DNA of 33,492 bases from JBBIQZ01 sp037442065 (GCA_037442065.1 JBBIQZ010000005.1:1-33492), one strand, 5' to 3'. Numbered from the stretch's first letter, positions 20,746 to 29,175 are shown. Notes: generated by a model not told the origin, from the sequence alone. Made by a program: numbers and translations.

Positions 20746-22437
20746 ATGACCGCGCAAGAATTACGAGAAAAATTTTTAAAGTTTTTTGAAGAAAAAGGGC
20801 ATAAAGTTTTGCCGGGATCTTCTTTGATTCCCCAAGATGACCCCTCGGTTCTTCTAACTACAGCCGGAATGCAGCAGTTTAAAAAATGGTTTGCAGGGAT
20901 CGAAAAACCAGCTTACCGCCGAGTGGTTACGCTCCAAAAGTGTGTTCGAGTTGATGATATAGAAGAGGTAGGTGATAATACTCATCTTTCCTTTTTTGAA
21001 ATGTTGGGCAATTTTGCTTTCGATGATTATTTCAAAAAAGAAGCAATTGAATGGGGAATTGAATTTATTCAAAACGAGCTGGGGATTTCTAAAGATAAGA
21101 TATCTTTTACCTATTTTGGCGGTTCGGACAATTTACCGGAAGATACAGAATCTTTAGAGATTTTGAAAAACATTTTAAAAATTCCTGAGGATAAAATCAA
21201 ACCTATGGGCATGGAGGACAATTTTTGGGGGCCAACGGGCGACGAGGGTCCTTGTGGTCCGACGGTGGAATTTTATGTTGATGATGTAGAGGTTTGGAAT
21301 TTAGTTTTTAATCAATATTACCGAACCCTGGAAGGGAAATATGAAACTCTAGACCAAAACGGCGTTGATACAGGTTTAGGCTTTGAAAGAGTTTTAGCTT
21401 TGTTGGAAAACAAAAAAAGTTTTTGGGAAACTGAACTTTTTTTGGGGATAATTCAAAAAGTAAAAGAGCTGGCAACGGAGAATAATGACCATTCTAATAA
21501 AGTAATTGTCGATCATTTGCGGACTGCCGTTTTTCTTTTAGCCGATGGCGTTTTGCCGTCTAATTTAGATAAAGGTTATGTTTTGCGGCGCTTGATTCGC
21601 CGGGCCATAAGGCATGGTTTGGTTTTGGGAATTGGCTCTCCTTTTGTTTCGGAAATTGCTAAAAAAGTTATAGAAATATATAAGGAAGCTTATCCGGAAT
21701 TATCTAAAAATAAGGATTTAATTTTAGTTGAACTTGGAAAAGAAGAACAAAAGTTTAATGAAGCTTTATCAAAAGGATTAAAAGAATTTGAAAAATTAAA
21801 AATAGAAAAAGAAATTTCCGGAAAAACTGCTTTTGATCTTTTTCAAACCTATGGCTTTCCCATTGAGATGATTGAAGAGTTAGCGGAAGAAAAAGGTTTA
21901 AAAGTTGATAAAGAAGGTTTTGAAAAAGAGTTTAAAAAGCATCAGGAACTTTCAAGAAAAGGAGCAGAGAAAAAATTCAAAGGAGGATTAGCTTCAGGTG
22001 GTGAAATGGAAACCCAATATCATACAGCTACTCATTTATTACACCAAGCCTTGCGAATCGTTTTGGGCGACCACGTAAAGCAAGCCGGTTCTAACATAAC
22101 TGCCGAACGGATGCGTTTTGATTTTACACACCCAGAAAAATTAACTCCGGAGAAATTAAAAGAAACAGAGGATTTAGTTAACGAGCAAATAAAAGCAAAT
22201 CTTCCGGTAATTTGTGAGGAAATGAGTGTTAAGGAAGCCAAGGAAAAAGGGGCAATTGGCCTTTTTGAAGCAAAATACGGCGACAAGGTTAAAGTCTATA
22301 GCATAGGGGATTTTTCAAAGGAAATCTGCGGTGGGCCACATGTAAAAAATACTTCCGAACTTGGGACTTTTAAAATCACAAAAGAAGAATCCTCGTCCGC
22401 CGGTGTGAGGAGGATAAAAGCAATTTTAGAAAAATAA
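20746..22437 (+). CDS. alaS: Alanyl-tRNA synthetase, short form lacking the C-Ala domain
   Basis: 563 residues, against about 870 in most bacteria. Class II catalytic domain at the N-terminus: TAQELREKFLKFFEEKGH, GSSLIPQDDPSVLLTTAGM, TLQKCVRVDDIEEVG, HLSFFEMLGNFAFDDYF, GPTGDEGPCGPTVE and DTGLGFERVLALLE. The editing domain is complete, with HxxxH in TATHLLHQAL and the second metal pair in EICGGPHV. The protein ends 20-odd residues later at VRRIKAILEK, so the C-terminal oligomerisation/tRNA-elbow domain is absent, not truncated by a frameshift: a clean TAA follows and the next gene overlaps closely. Short AlaRS forms are known from reduced genomes and fit a patescibacterium. Confidence 0.95.
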   Translation: MTAQELREKFLKFFEEKGHKVLPGSSLIPQDDPSVLLTTAGMQQFKKWFAGIEKPAYRRVVTLQKCVRVDDIEEVGDNTHLSFFEMLGNFAFDDYFKKEAIEWGIEFIQNELGISKDKISFTYFGGSDNLPEDTESLEILKNILKIPEDKIKPMGMEDNFWGPTGDEGPCGPTVEFYVDDVEVWNLVFNQYYRTLEGKYETLDQNGVDTGLGFERVLALLENKKSFWETELFLGIIQKVKELATENNDHSNKVIVDHLRTAVFLLADGVLPSNLDKGYVLRRLIRRAIRHGLVLGIGSPFVSEIAKKVIEIYKEAYPELSKNKDLILVELGKEEQKFNEALSKGLKEFEKLKIEKEISGKTAFDLFQTYGFPIEMIEELAEEKGLKVDKEGFEKEFKKHQELSRKGAEKKFKGGLASGGEMETQYHTATHLLHQALRIVLGDHVKQAGSNITAERMRFDFTHPEKLTPEKLKETEDLVNEQIKANLPVICEEMSVKEAKEKGAIGLFEAKYGDKVKVYSIGDFSKEICGGPHVKNTSELGTFKITKEESSSAGVRRIKAILEK

Positions 22438-22438
22438 A

Positions 22439-23104
22439 ATGAGCATCACTTACTTGGCATTTTTAATCTCTACAATTTTAAGCGGTTTGTTTTCTGCCAG
22501 AATTTACTATGTTAAAAAGAAATATCCTGATGATACCTCTAAAGAGTTTTTTAATTTTTTCTTTTTTGGGTTTTTGTATTTTTTTACTAGACTGTTCGCT
22601 ATTTCTTTTTTCTTGAATGATGCTGGTATTTTATCTTTAAGTTACCTTGTGAGCCATTTATTTTTATACTTATCATTTTCTTTTATGCTGGAAACCGCCT
22701 TTTCTCTAAGTTTTCTAAAAAAGTATTCAAAAAGGGCTTTGTATGTTTCTATTGCGATTGGATCGCTTATTTTATTTTTTAATTATTTAAACCCTAATAT
22801 CCCTTATTTTGATCATCAATATAATATTATCCGCTGGGGGACAAACCATCTGGTGAGTATTCTGCATATAATATATGGAATGATGGCTATTTCCGCGATT
22901 TCTTATATTTTTATCCATCAGGCTATTAAGAGTAAGCCTTTTAGCTTAAAATTATTTCTTGTGGGGGCTGGTTTTGCTTTTCTTCTTTTGAATATTTTAA
23001 AAAACTTTGCGAAAAGCGGTGCGGCTTTGTTTTTCTTTGAGCTAGTAATGATTATTGGAATCTCTATTATTGCGATTGGATTAACAATAAAGGAGAAGAA
23101 TTAG
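22439..23104 (+). CDS. Multi-pass membrane protein (about 7 helices), unknown function
   Basis: 221 residues, almost entirely hydrophobic helices: residues ~3-22, 36-58, 66-88, 96-115, 132-158, 168-186 and 195-215. Loops are short; a conserved-looking outside loop contains NPNIPYFDHQYNIIRWGT. The topology resembles seven-helix sensory modules or rhodopsin-like regulators, but no kinase domain, retinal lysine motif or known signature is evident. The ATG lies one base after the alaS stop, so it is co-transcribed with alaS. The function cannot be assigned. Confidence 0.75.
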   Translation: MSITYLAFLISTILSGLFSARIYYVKKKYPDDTSKEFFNFFFFGFLYFFTRLFAISFFLNDAGILSLSYLVSHLFLYLSFSFMLETAFSLSFLKKYSKRALYVSIAIGSLILFFNYLNPNIPYFDHQYNIIRWGTNHLVSILHIIYGMMAISAISYIFIHQAIKSKPFSLKLFLVGAGFAFLLLNILKNFAKSGAALFFFELVMIIGISIIAIGLTIKEKN

Positions 23105-23161
23105 ATAAGTCGAAAATTTAGCAACATATTATATTGGTAGTGTGATATTAAACTAAAGTTC

Positions 23162-23190
23162 TTTAGATTAGCTTCTATTTTTGTTAGAAT
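23162..23190 (+). promoter_or_regulatory. Putative promoter of the ftsA-like gene
   Basis: TTTAGA (23162-23167), 17 bp, TAGAAT (23185-23190) with TG at 23182-23183 (extended -10). A short palindrome CTAAAG-tt-CTTTAG (23153-23166) overlaps the -35 and could be an operator. Confidence 0.5.
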
Positions 23191-23218
23191 AAGTAGAGAT
23201 AAACTTTTTGTGATCGGT

Positions 23219-24475
23219 ATGAGTATATTAAAGTCATTCTTTCCAAAGACAAAAAAAGAATCCTATGCCACAGTTTTAGACATTGGAACCGAATTTGTAA
23301 AAGCTTTGGTTTTTAAAATAGAAGACGGCAAAGGGCATGTTTTAGGGGTTGGCCGGCAAAGGCAGGGATTAGAAGATATGCATTCCGGCGCGGTAACCGA
23401 CATTGCCGGGGTTATAAATAATTGCGCTAAAGCTTTAGCCCGCGCTGAAGAGATGGCTCAAGTTAGGGCTGATCAGGTTGTTTTGGGCATTGCCGGCGAA
23501 ATGGTAAAAGGTCAGACAACTTATGTCCATTACGAAAGACTTAGACCTCAAACAAAAATAGACCTCCCAGAGCTTAAAAATATTGTCCATAAAGTTCAAT
23601 GGAAGGCTTTTGACCAAGTGCGTCAACAACTAGCTTGGGAAACCGGCCGGCAGGAGGTTGATGTAAAATTAGTAAATGCCGCCATTACCGATGTAAAAAT
23701 TGACGGATTTAGAGTTACTAATCCTTTAGGATTTCAGGGGAAAGATGTAACTATTGGGATTTTTAATGCTTTTGCTCCACTGGTTCACTTGGGAGCTTTG
23801 CAAACTATTGCTACCGAGCTGGAACTTGATATTTTAAGTATTGCCGCCGAGCCTTATGCTGTTGCCAGATGTGTTGGCGGCTATGATTCCGGCGAATTCT
23901 CGGCCATTTTTATTGATATCGGCGGTGGAACAACAGACATCGCCATCGTTAGAAACGGCGGAGTTGAGGGAACTAAAATGTTTGCTTTGGGCGGGAGAGC
24001 TTTTACTAAAAGACTTGCTGCTTCTTTAAATGTTTCTTTTGAAAAAGCTGAGGAAATAAAAATCGGCTATTCAAATAATTTGCTAAATAAAAAATCTATG
24101 AAAGTTGTAAAAGAAGCTGTTGCTGAAGACTGCGAGGTTTGGCTTTCGGGAGTGGAGCTTTCTTTATCGGAGTTTCCCAATGTTGATCTTTTACCGGGAA
24201 GAATTCTATTATGTGGCGGAGGAAGCGCTTTGCCGGACATCGGCAAATATTTAGAAAAAGAATCTTGGACTGGTGAATTGCCTTTTTCGCGTTCTCCAAA
24301 AGTTAGGTTTATAAAGCCGCAAGATGTGACTTCTATTGTTGATAAAACAGGTTTTCTAGTTGATCAGCAAGACATAACGCCGATGGGTTTGGCAAATATT
24401 GCCATTGATCTAGCCGGCGAAGAAGAAGTTTTGTCAGGGGTTTTAAGGAAAGTTTTAAAAATCGTAGGGACATGA
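23219..24475 (+). CDS. ftsA: FtsA/PilM-like actin-fold ATPase
   Basis: 418 residues. Actin-fold signatures: phosphate-1 AtVLDIGTEFVKALVF at the N-terminus, phosphate-2 FIDIGGGTTDIAIV, and adenosine motif ILLCGGGSALPDIGKYL. The segment between (VVLGIAGEMVKGQTTYVHYER, then DFxN-like strands up to LELDILSIAAEPYAVARC) fits the 1C subdomain of FtsA. The last residues (SGVLRKVLKIVGT) could form an amphipathic membrane-targeting helix, as in FtsA, which tethers FtsZ to the membrane. PilM of type IV pili has a similar fold, and no ftsZ or pil gene is beside it, so PilM is the main alternative. GTG 23210 is in frame, but ATG 23219 is preferred because it is the common codon and starts directly before the basic N-terminus. 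Confidence 0.8.
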   Translation: MSILKSFFPKTKKESYATVLDIGTEFVKALVFKIEDGKGHVLGVGRQRQGLEDMHSGAVTDIAGVINNCAKALARAEEMAQVRADQVVLGIAGEMVKGQTTYVHYERLRPQTKIDLPELKNIVHKVQWKAFDQVRQQLAWETGRQEVDVKLVNAAITDVKIDGFRVTNPLGFQGKDVTIGIFNAFAPLVHLGALQTIATELELDILSIAAEPYAVARCVGGYDSGEFSAIFIDIGGGTTDIAIVRNGGVEGTKMFALGGRAFTKRLAASLNVSFEKAEEIKIGYSNNLLNKKSMKVVKEAVAEDCEVWLSGVELSLSEFPNVDLLPGRILLCGGGSALPDIGKYLEKESWTGELPFSRSPKVRFIKPQDVTSIVDKTGFLVDQQDITPMGLANIAIDLAGEEEVLSGVLRKVLKIVGT

Positions 24476-24479
24476 AGTT

Positions 24480-24557
24480 AGTAATTAGGCATCAGGCACT
24501 AGCTATAAGTATAATAAAAAGAAGAAACTCATGCCTTATAAATGGTAACTTATAACT
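24480..24557 (+). repeat. Short repeat-like spacer with imperfect inverted repeat
   Basis: Begins with TAATTAGGCATCAGGCACTAG-like degenerate units similar to the spacer at 2274-2385. AGCTATAAGT (24501-24510) and ACTTATAACT (24548-24557) are inverted with one mismatch. TATAAT (24510-24515) could be a -10 for the next gene, though no -35 is convincing. Confidence 0.4.
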
Positions 24558-24563
24558 AAAATT

Positions 24564-26171
24564 ATGGAAAAAGAAAAAACAATTTATATAGAAGCAGACG
24601 AAGAAATAACAAGCCTTATTTCCAGGATTAAAAAAACAAAACAACCAAAAGTCTCTATAGTTGTCCCCAAGGGTTCGATTATTTTAGGTAGTATTGTTAA
24701 TCTGAAAATGCTTAAAAAACATGAGAAGACGCTTGGAAAAGAATTATCAATTGTAACGACAGACAAAGTGGGGAGACATTTAGCTTCACAGGTTGGGTTT
24801 GAGGTCAGACATTCATTGGATGAACAGAAATTTGAAGACAAGAAGGAGGAAAAAATACCGGTTTCTCAAGCTGCATCGACCGGCCCGGTAATAAAATTTA
24901 AAAAAGAGCCAGACGTTAAAAAAATGCCAGAGAAGGAAGAGCCCGAAATTACGTTTAAAAAAATAAGCGAAGAAGAAGAGAAGGAAGAGTCAGAAATTCA
25001 TAAAGCGGTAAAAAACCCTACTCCCAAAAAAGGTTTAAAAAAAGGAACCAAAAGGCTATTTTTAGGATTTGGAATCTTTAGTTTTTTGGTTGGCGTTTTA
25101 GCAGTTTTATTTATTTTACCAAAGGCAACGATTTATATTTCGCCTAAAGCTGAGGAGTTAAGAGAAGACATTCCCTTAGAGATAAAAACACAAGATAAGA
25201 AGGCAGATATTCCAGGAACCCTAATAGAAGTTACCGAGGAGACTTCTAAAGATTTTCAAACGACAGGTAAAAAAGATGTCGGCGAAAAAGCTAAAGGAAC
25301 TATTATAGTTTATAATGAATGGGATTCTTCGGCGCAGCCTTTAGTAGCCGGTACGAGATTTGTAACTTCAGACGGGAAAATATTTAAAACAACCGAGGCA
25401 GTAAATGTTCCTGGGACCAAAGTAGAGGCTGGCAAGATTGTAGCCGGTACTTCCAATGTGAATGTAGAGGCAGGAGAACAAGGAGAATCTTATAATATCG
25501 GCCCTTCTAATTTTACTATTCCCGGTTTACCTGCTGATAAACAGGCAAAAATTTACGGAAAAAGTTCTGGGGCAATGACCGGAGGCCTAACAAAGAAAGT
25601 TAATGTGGTTTCCAAAAGTGACATTGAAGAGGCAAAAGCAAACTTATCCGATGATTTAAAAAATAAAGCCAAGGATGACTTAAATAAAAAAGTAGTAGGA
25701 AAGAAAATCTTAGAAGCCGCTATCCAAGAAGAAGTAGTAGAAGAGAAACCCTCTCTAAGCGAAGGCCAGGAAGGCGATAAATTTACTTTAACTTCCAAGA
25801 AAAATTTCTGGACTGTAGCTTTTTCGGAAGCCGAAGCTAAAAAGGTTATTAGTTCAAAAATTAAAGAAACTTTATCCCAAGATAAAGAAATAGTGGAAGA
25901 CAAGTTGGAAAATATTGAATACAAGATTGTTTCTGTTGCAAAAGATAATTTAAATCTTTCTGTTTCTGTTACAGCTTTCGCCACCAAGAAATTAGAGCTT
26001 ACAAAAGCTAAACTGGATTTGCCCGGCAAAAGCAAAGAAGAAGCACTTGAATACTTTAGGCAAAACAATGAAATTACAGATACCAAAGTTGAATTTTGGC
26101 CATTTTGGGTTTCGAAAGTTCCTCTAAATCGTTCGCGAATAGAAATAAAAATTAATATTCCTGGGAAATGA
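24564..26171 (+). CDS. Membrane protein with baseplate-J-like extracytoplasmic domain
   Basis: 535 residues. The N-terminal ~90 residues form a soluble alpha/beta domain (IYIEADEEITSLISRIKK, KVSIVVPKGSIIL, LSIVTTDKVGRHLASQVGFEV), then an acidic low-complexity linker (~90-165), a membrane helix (~167-186, LFLGFGIFSFLVGVLAVLFIL) and a large outside beta region. That region contains the baseplate-J-like pattern AKGTIIVYNEWDSSAQPLVAGTRFVTSDGKIFKTTEAV, then ANVNVEAGEQGESYNIGPSNFTIPGL-type repeats and a coil-rich C-terminus. Proteins of this layout are common next to ftsA/mltG-type genes in patescibacteria to my knowledge, and are of unknown function. It overlaps ruvX by ATGA, so it is operonic with it. 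Confidence 0.75.
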   Translation: MEKEKTIYIEADEEITSLISRIKKTKQPKVSIVVPKGSIILGSIVNLKMLKKHEKTLGKELSIVTTDKVGRHLASQVGFEVRHSLDEQKFEDKKEEKIPVSQAASTGPVIKFKKEPDVKKMPEKEEPEITFKKISEEEEKEESEIHKAVKNPTPKKGLKKGTKRLFLGFGIFSFLVGVLAVLFILPKATIYISPKAEELREDIPLEIKTQDKKADIPGTLIEVTEETSKDFQTTGKKDVGEKAKGTIIVYNEWDSSAQPLVAGTRFVTSDGKIFKTTEAVNVPGTKVEAGKIVAGTSNVNVEAGEQGESYNIGPSNFTIPGLPADKQAKIYGKSSGAMTGGLTKKVNVVSKSDIEEAKANLSDDLKNKAKDDLNKKVVGKKILEAAIQEEVVEEKPSLSEGQEGDKFTLTSKKNFWTVAFSEAEAKKVISSKIKETLSQDKEIVEDKLENIEYKIVSVAKDNLNLSVSVTAFATKKLELTKAKLDLPGKSKEEALEYFRQNNEITDTKVEFWPFWVSKVPLNRSRIEIKINIPGK

Positions 26172-26572
26172 GTAAATTTTTGGGAATAGATTGGGGCGAA
26201 AAAAGAATGGGGCTTGCCATTTCTGATGAATTAAAAATATTAGCCAGGCCCCTAAAAACTATTGAAACAAAAAATATAAAAGAGCTTTTGGAAATTTTAA
26301 AAGAAGAAAAGATAGAAAAAATTGTTATGGGCCGGCCCAGAAATATGGATGGCAGTTTAGGCACTCAAGCAGAAAAGGTTTTTAAGTATTCTTTACAATT
26401 AAAAAAACTTACTAAAATTCCCTTAGTTTTTGAAGACGAAACTAACACCACCAAGGTTGTAAAATCAATGCTTATAAAAGAAGGGTTAAACCCTAAAGAA
26501 AATATAGACTTGGTTAATAAAAAATCTGCTCAATTAATTTTACAAGGATTTTTAGATGAAAAGAAAATTTAA
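26168..26572 (+). CDS. ruvX: YqgF/RuvX-family putative pre-16S rRNA nuclease
   Basis: 134 residues, RNase H-like fold, involved in 16S rRNA 5'-end maturation or Holliday-junction processing. Motifs: LGIDWGEKRMGLAISD (Asp8), KIVMGRPRNMDGSLG, and FEDETNTTKV (usual DER.ST). The third acidic position, normally Asp in a D..AA..ILQ motif, reads VNKKSAQLILQGFL, so it is Asn117. Overlaps the upstream gene by ATGA and the mltG start by 17 bases. Family identification is good; activity may be altered by the Asn. Confidence 0.9.
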   Translation: MSKFLGIDWGEKRMGLAISDELKILARPLKTIETKNIKELLEILKEEKIEKIVMGRPRNMDGSLGTQAEKVFKYSLQLKKLTKIPLVFEDETNTTKVVKSMLIKEGLNPKENIDLVNKKSAQLILQGFLDEKKI

Positions 26573-27553
26573 AATACTGGCGATAGTTCTGATTTTGCTA
26601 TTTTTAGCTTTTGCTGTCTTTTCTTTTTTCTATGTAAGGATTCAGTTATTTTTGCCCCTTTCTAAAGATCCTTCGGAAAAAGTTTTTGAGATTAAAGAAG
26701 GCCAAGGCGTTGTAGAGATTGTAGATTCTTTAAGTAAAGAAGGCTTTGTTGGCAATAAATGGGTTATTTTGGGATATTTAAAATTTAAAGGTCTAGGCAA
26801 AAATTTAAAAGCCGGTGTTTATCTTTTAAGAAAAGGCCAAAGGCCGGTTGATATTTTAGAAGAGATAATTTCGGGTAAAATAGCCTTAAAAAAAGTAACT
26901 ATTGTTGAAGGTTGGAATAATAAAGAAATTATTTAGATGGAAGAGGATTGGTTAAAAAAGAAGAATTTCTCGCCGCTTTAAAAAGAGAAAATTGGAATTA
27001 TGATTTTTTAGAAGGTTTGGAAAGTCTTGAGGGTTTTCTTTTCCCCGATACTTATTATATTTCCTATAATGTTAGTTCAAACGAAATTATTAAAAAAATG
27101 CTGGACAATTTTGATAAAAAATTGACTTCTGATTTAAGAGCAGAGATAAAGAAACAGGGGAAATCAGTAAAAGAAATTGTCACTTTAGCCTCTATTGTTG
27201 AAAAAGAAGTTTATAAAGAGGAAGATAAAAAAATTGTAGCCGGGATTTTTCTAAAAAGGGTTGTTTTAGGAATGCCTTTGGATGCCGATTCAACAATAAA
27301 CTATATAACTGGCAAAAATTCGCCCATGCCAACAAGTGGTGATTTGGCAGCAGAGTCCTTATACAATACTTATTTAAATAAAGGTCTTCCGCCGGGGCCG
27401 ATCTCTAATCCCAGCTTATCTTCTATTAAAGCGGCTATTTATCCTGAAGATTCTCCTTACCTTTATTATTTAAACAGGCAGGACACTAAAGAAACAATTT
27501 TTTCTAAAACCTTTGAAGAGCACCTAGAAAATAAGAATAAATATTTAAAATAG
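26556..27553 (+). pseudogene. mltG: Endolytic transglycosylase MltG, split by a frameshift
   Basis: Two frames together give a complete MltG/YceG, which cuts nascent glycan strands and sets peptidoglycan chain length. Part 1 (26556-26936) has the membrane helix (ILAIVLILLFLAFAVFSFF) and the LysM-like domain (FEIKEGQGVVEIVDSL, KAGVYLLRKGQ), ending VTIVEGWNNKEI then TAG. Part 2, open from 26924 in the frame two bases ahead, reads YLDGRGLVKKEEFLAAL and carries the catalytic domain: EGFLFPDTY, ASIVEKEV (catalytic Glu at 27200-27202), DADSTINY, YNTYLNKGLPPGPISNPS and AAIYP. The break lies within about 26924-26933; a one-base loss there would explain it, although about 7 lost bases would fit the usual motif spacing better. 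No classical slippery heptamer is in phase. An assembly error, a real mutation or unusual recoding are all possible. Confidence 0.85.
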
Positions 27554-27579
27554 CCATATAGAGCCAAACTTACAAGGGC

Positions 27580-27607
27580 TTGACAAACAGGCGAGCTTTG
27601 CTAGAAT
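27580..27607 (+). promoter_or_regulatory. Strong promoter of the LysM/M23 gene
   Basis: TTGACA (27580-27585), 16 bp, TAGAAT (27602-27607), with TG at 27599-27600 (extended -10). The expected start is near 27614. Confidence 0.65.
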
Positions 27608-27636
27608 TCTTTTTATATTTTTAAAAAGGAGACATT

Positions 27637-28845
27637 ATTTTAGAATCAGACGATTTTTCTAATTTGCTTGAAAAACCAAAAACAAAAATCTCTCTTATAA
27701 ATCTTTTTAAAAAACAAAAAACAAACTTTTCAAAGTTTAAACAAGCTACTAAAAATTTCTATACAAACGCTAAGTCGTTTGCACGAGATATTCTTTCAAA
27801 ACCAACTAATTACATAATGCATGTAAAAGTTATTGGTTTGTCTCTTTTTGTTTCTATTTCTACAGCATATGGAAGTAATACTGTCTTTGTTCCTCATCAA
27901 AATCAAACAATTGGTAAAGTTGTTAGCCAAAAAGTTAACCCTAAAACAATTGCCCAACTGGCGAAAGTTACCAATGCTCCGGTTAAAATAAATGAAGACG
28001 TTTTAGAAAACAGCGCACCTTCCTTAATTTCTTCTTATTCATTTTCAGAAAATAATACCATCGAAAGTTCGGGCAGTTCTTTAGAATCCGGTAATGATCG
28101 TCAAAAAGTTATAAGTTATAAAGTAGAAGACGGTGATACGGTTTGGTCTATTGCTAAGAAATTCAACATAACTACAAACACCATTAAATGGGCGAATAAT
28201 TTTTCGGATATTGATTCTATAAAACCCGGGCAGACTCTTCAAATTCTTCCAATCTCCGGCACTTTACATAAAGTTCAAAAAGGAGAGGGTTTGGGAAAAA
28301 TTGCCGCAACCTATGGCGCAAGTTCTGCTCAAATAATGGAAGAAAACGGCTTGCTTACTGAAATTTTAGAAGAGGGAAAAGTTTTAATAATTCCTGGTGG
28401 AGCTAAAGCAGAGCCAAGGATTGACAATAAAGCCAAGGTCGCCGATAAAAAATCTTCGGAAAAGAATAAAAAGCAAGTCAAATTTGCAAATGTCTCTAAG
28501 GGACCGGATTGGCTTATTCGCCCAACAACGGGAATAAAAACGCAAGGGATACATGATAATAATGGTGTTGATATAGCTAATGCCAGTATGCCATCAGTTT
28601 GGGCTGCTGCTGGCGGTGTTGTAACTTATACAGGATGGGCAGGAGCTTATGGTTTAACCGTAAAAATAAAGCATCCTAACGGAGTTGAAACCCAATATTC
28701 GCATTTAAATAAAATTTATGTAAGTAATAGTCAAGCAGTTGGGCAAGGTCAGATAATTGCCCAGATGGGTCGCACAGGTCGCGTTTTTGGGAGAACTGGG
28801 ATACATTTACATTTTGAGGTTCATGGCGCAAGGAACCCATTTTAA
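27637..28845 (+). CDS. LysM-M23 peptidase, probable ATT start
   Basis: About 402 residues. An N-terminal basic segment and one membrane helix (VIGLSLFVSISTAYG) are followed by two LysM peptidoglycan-binding domains (YKVEDGDTVWSIAKKFNI; HKVQKGEGLGKIAATYGA) and a C-terminal M23 zinc endopeptidase domain (VDIANASMPSVWAAAGGVV, YSHLNKIYV, GIHLHFEVHGARNPF). M23 enzymes cut peptide cross-links. The usual first zinc-ligand motif HxxxD reads NNGVD; a His two residues earlier (GIHDNNGVD) may substitute, as in some family members. Start: TTG 27664 has no ribosome-binding site, whereas AAAAAGGAG (27623-27631) stands 5 bases before an in-frame ATT at 27637 (also ATT at 27634), and the frame is open to there. 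I favour ATT; a sequencing error of ATG is possible. Confidence 0.85.
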   Translation: MLESDDFSNLLEKPKTKISLINLFKKQKTNFSKFKQATKNFYTNAKSFARDILSKPTNYIMHVKVIGLSLFVSISTAYGSNTVFVPHQNQTIGKVVSQKVNPKTIAQLAKVTNAPVKINEDVLENSAPSLISSYSFSENNTIESSGSSLESGNDRQKVISYKVEDGDTVWSIAKKFNITTNTIKWANNFSDIDSIKPGQTLQILPISGTLHKVQKGEGLGKIAATYGASSAQIMEENGLLTEILEEGKVLIIPGGAKAEPRIDNKAKVADKKSSEKNKKQVKFANVSKGPDWLIRPTTGIKTQGIHDNNGVDIANASMPSVWAAAGGVVTYTGWAGAYGLTVKIKHPNGVETQYSHLNKIYVSNSQAVGQGQIIAQMGRTGRVFGRTGIHLHFEVHGARNPF

Positions 28846-28867
28846 AAATAGAGAACAAGTCATCCTA

Positions 28868-28879
28868 ATAACTAGTTAT
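28868..28879. promoter_or_regulatory. 12-bp perfect palindrome
   Basis: ATAACTAGTTAT is its own reverse complement. It lies between the M23 stop and the hairpin terminator and could be a protein-binding site, but chance is possible in AT-rich DNA. Confidence 0.25.
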
Positions 28880-28885
28880 CAGATA

Positions 28886-28914
28886 AATTGAGAGAGGTCG
28901 AACCTCTCTTAATT
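28886..28914 (+). terminator. Strong 13-bp hairpin after the M23 gene
   Basis: AATTGAGAGAGGT (28886-28898), loop CGA, ACCTCTCTTAATT (28902-28914): all 13 pairs form, one of them G-T. No long T-run follows (gattta), so termination may rely on the AT-rich lower stem or on Rho; it works equally well as a 3'-end stabiliser. Confidence 0.55.
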
Positions 28915-28957
28915 GATTTAACGGGTTTAAAAATTACTTAGATTTGCTAAAATAAAT

Positions 28958-28985
28958 TTGTTAACTGTTCATTGTTAACTATTAT
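28958..28985 (+). promoter_or_regulatory. Putative promoter of tRNA-Ser, with direct repeat
   Basis: TTGTTA (28958-28963), 16 bp, TATTAT (28980-28985), ending 8 bases before the tRNA. TTGTTAACT occurs twice, at 28958-28966 and 28972-28980 (14-bp period), so the promoter sits within a minisatellite-like duplication. Confidence 0.4.
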
Positions 28986-28993
28986 CTGGAATT

Positions 28994-29086
28994 GGAGGCG
29001 TGGCCGAGTGGCTTAAGGCAACGGTTTGCTAAACCGTCGGTGGTTTAAAAGCCGCCACAGAGGTTCGAATCCTCTCGCCTCCGCCA
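28994..29086 (+). tRNA. tRNA-Ser (anticodon GCT), CCA encoded
   Basis: Acceptor GGAGGCG pairs with CGCCTCC, the anticodon stem ACGGT/ACCGT encloses the loop TTGCTAA with anticodon GCT (reads AGC/AGU), the long variable arm is that of a class II tRNA, the T loop is TTCGAAT and the 3' CCA (29084-29086) is encoded. 93 nucleotides including CCA. Confidence 0.95.
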
Positions 29087-29146
29087 AGGTTCTTGTAGTC
29101 CGATTGTCAAATGAGATTTTCGAAAGTAATCCAAGTGAAAACAAGT

Positions 29147-29175
29147 TTGACAAAATAACACATTTTTTTGATAAT
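29147..29175 (+). promoter_or_regulatory. Near-consensus promoter
   Basis: TTGACA (29147-29152), 17 bp, GATAAT (29170-29175): the same hexamers and spacing as at 20327-20355. It is followed by AAGGAG (29188-29193) before the ATG at 29199. Confidence 0.65.

Noticed and set aside
26900..26960. Programmed -1 frameshifting in mltG
   Set aside because: No X XXY YYZ slippery heptamer is in phase before the stop and no strong downstream stem was seen, so a mutation or a sequencing error is more likely.
27664..27666. TTG as the start of the LysM-M23 gene
   Set aside because: No ribosome-binding site precedes it, while a good one precedes in-frame ATT codons 27-30 bases upstream; kept as an alternative.
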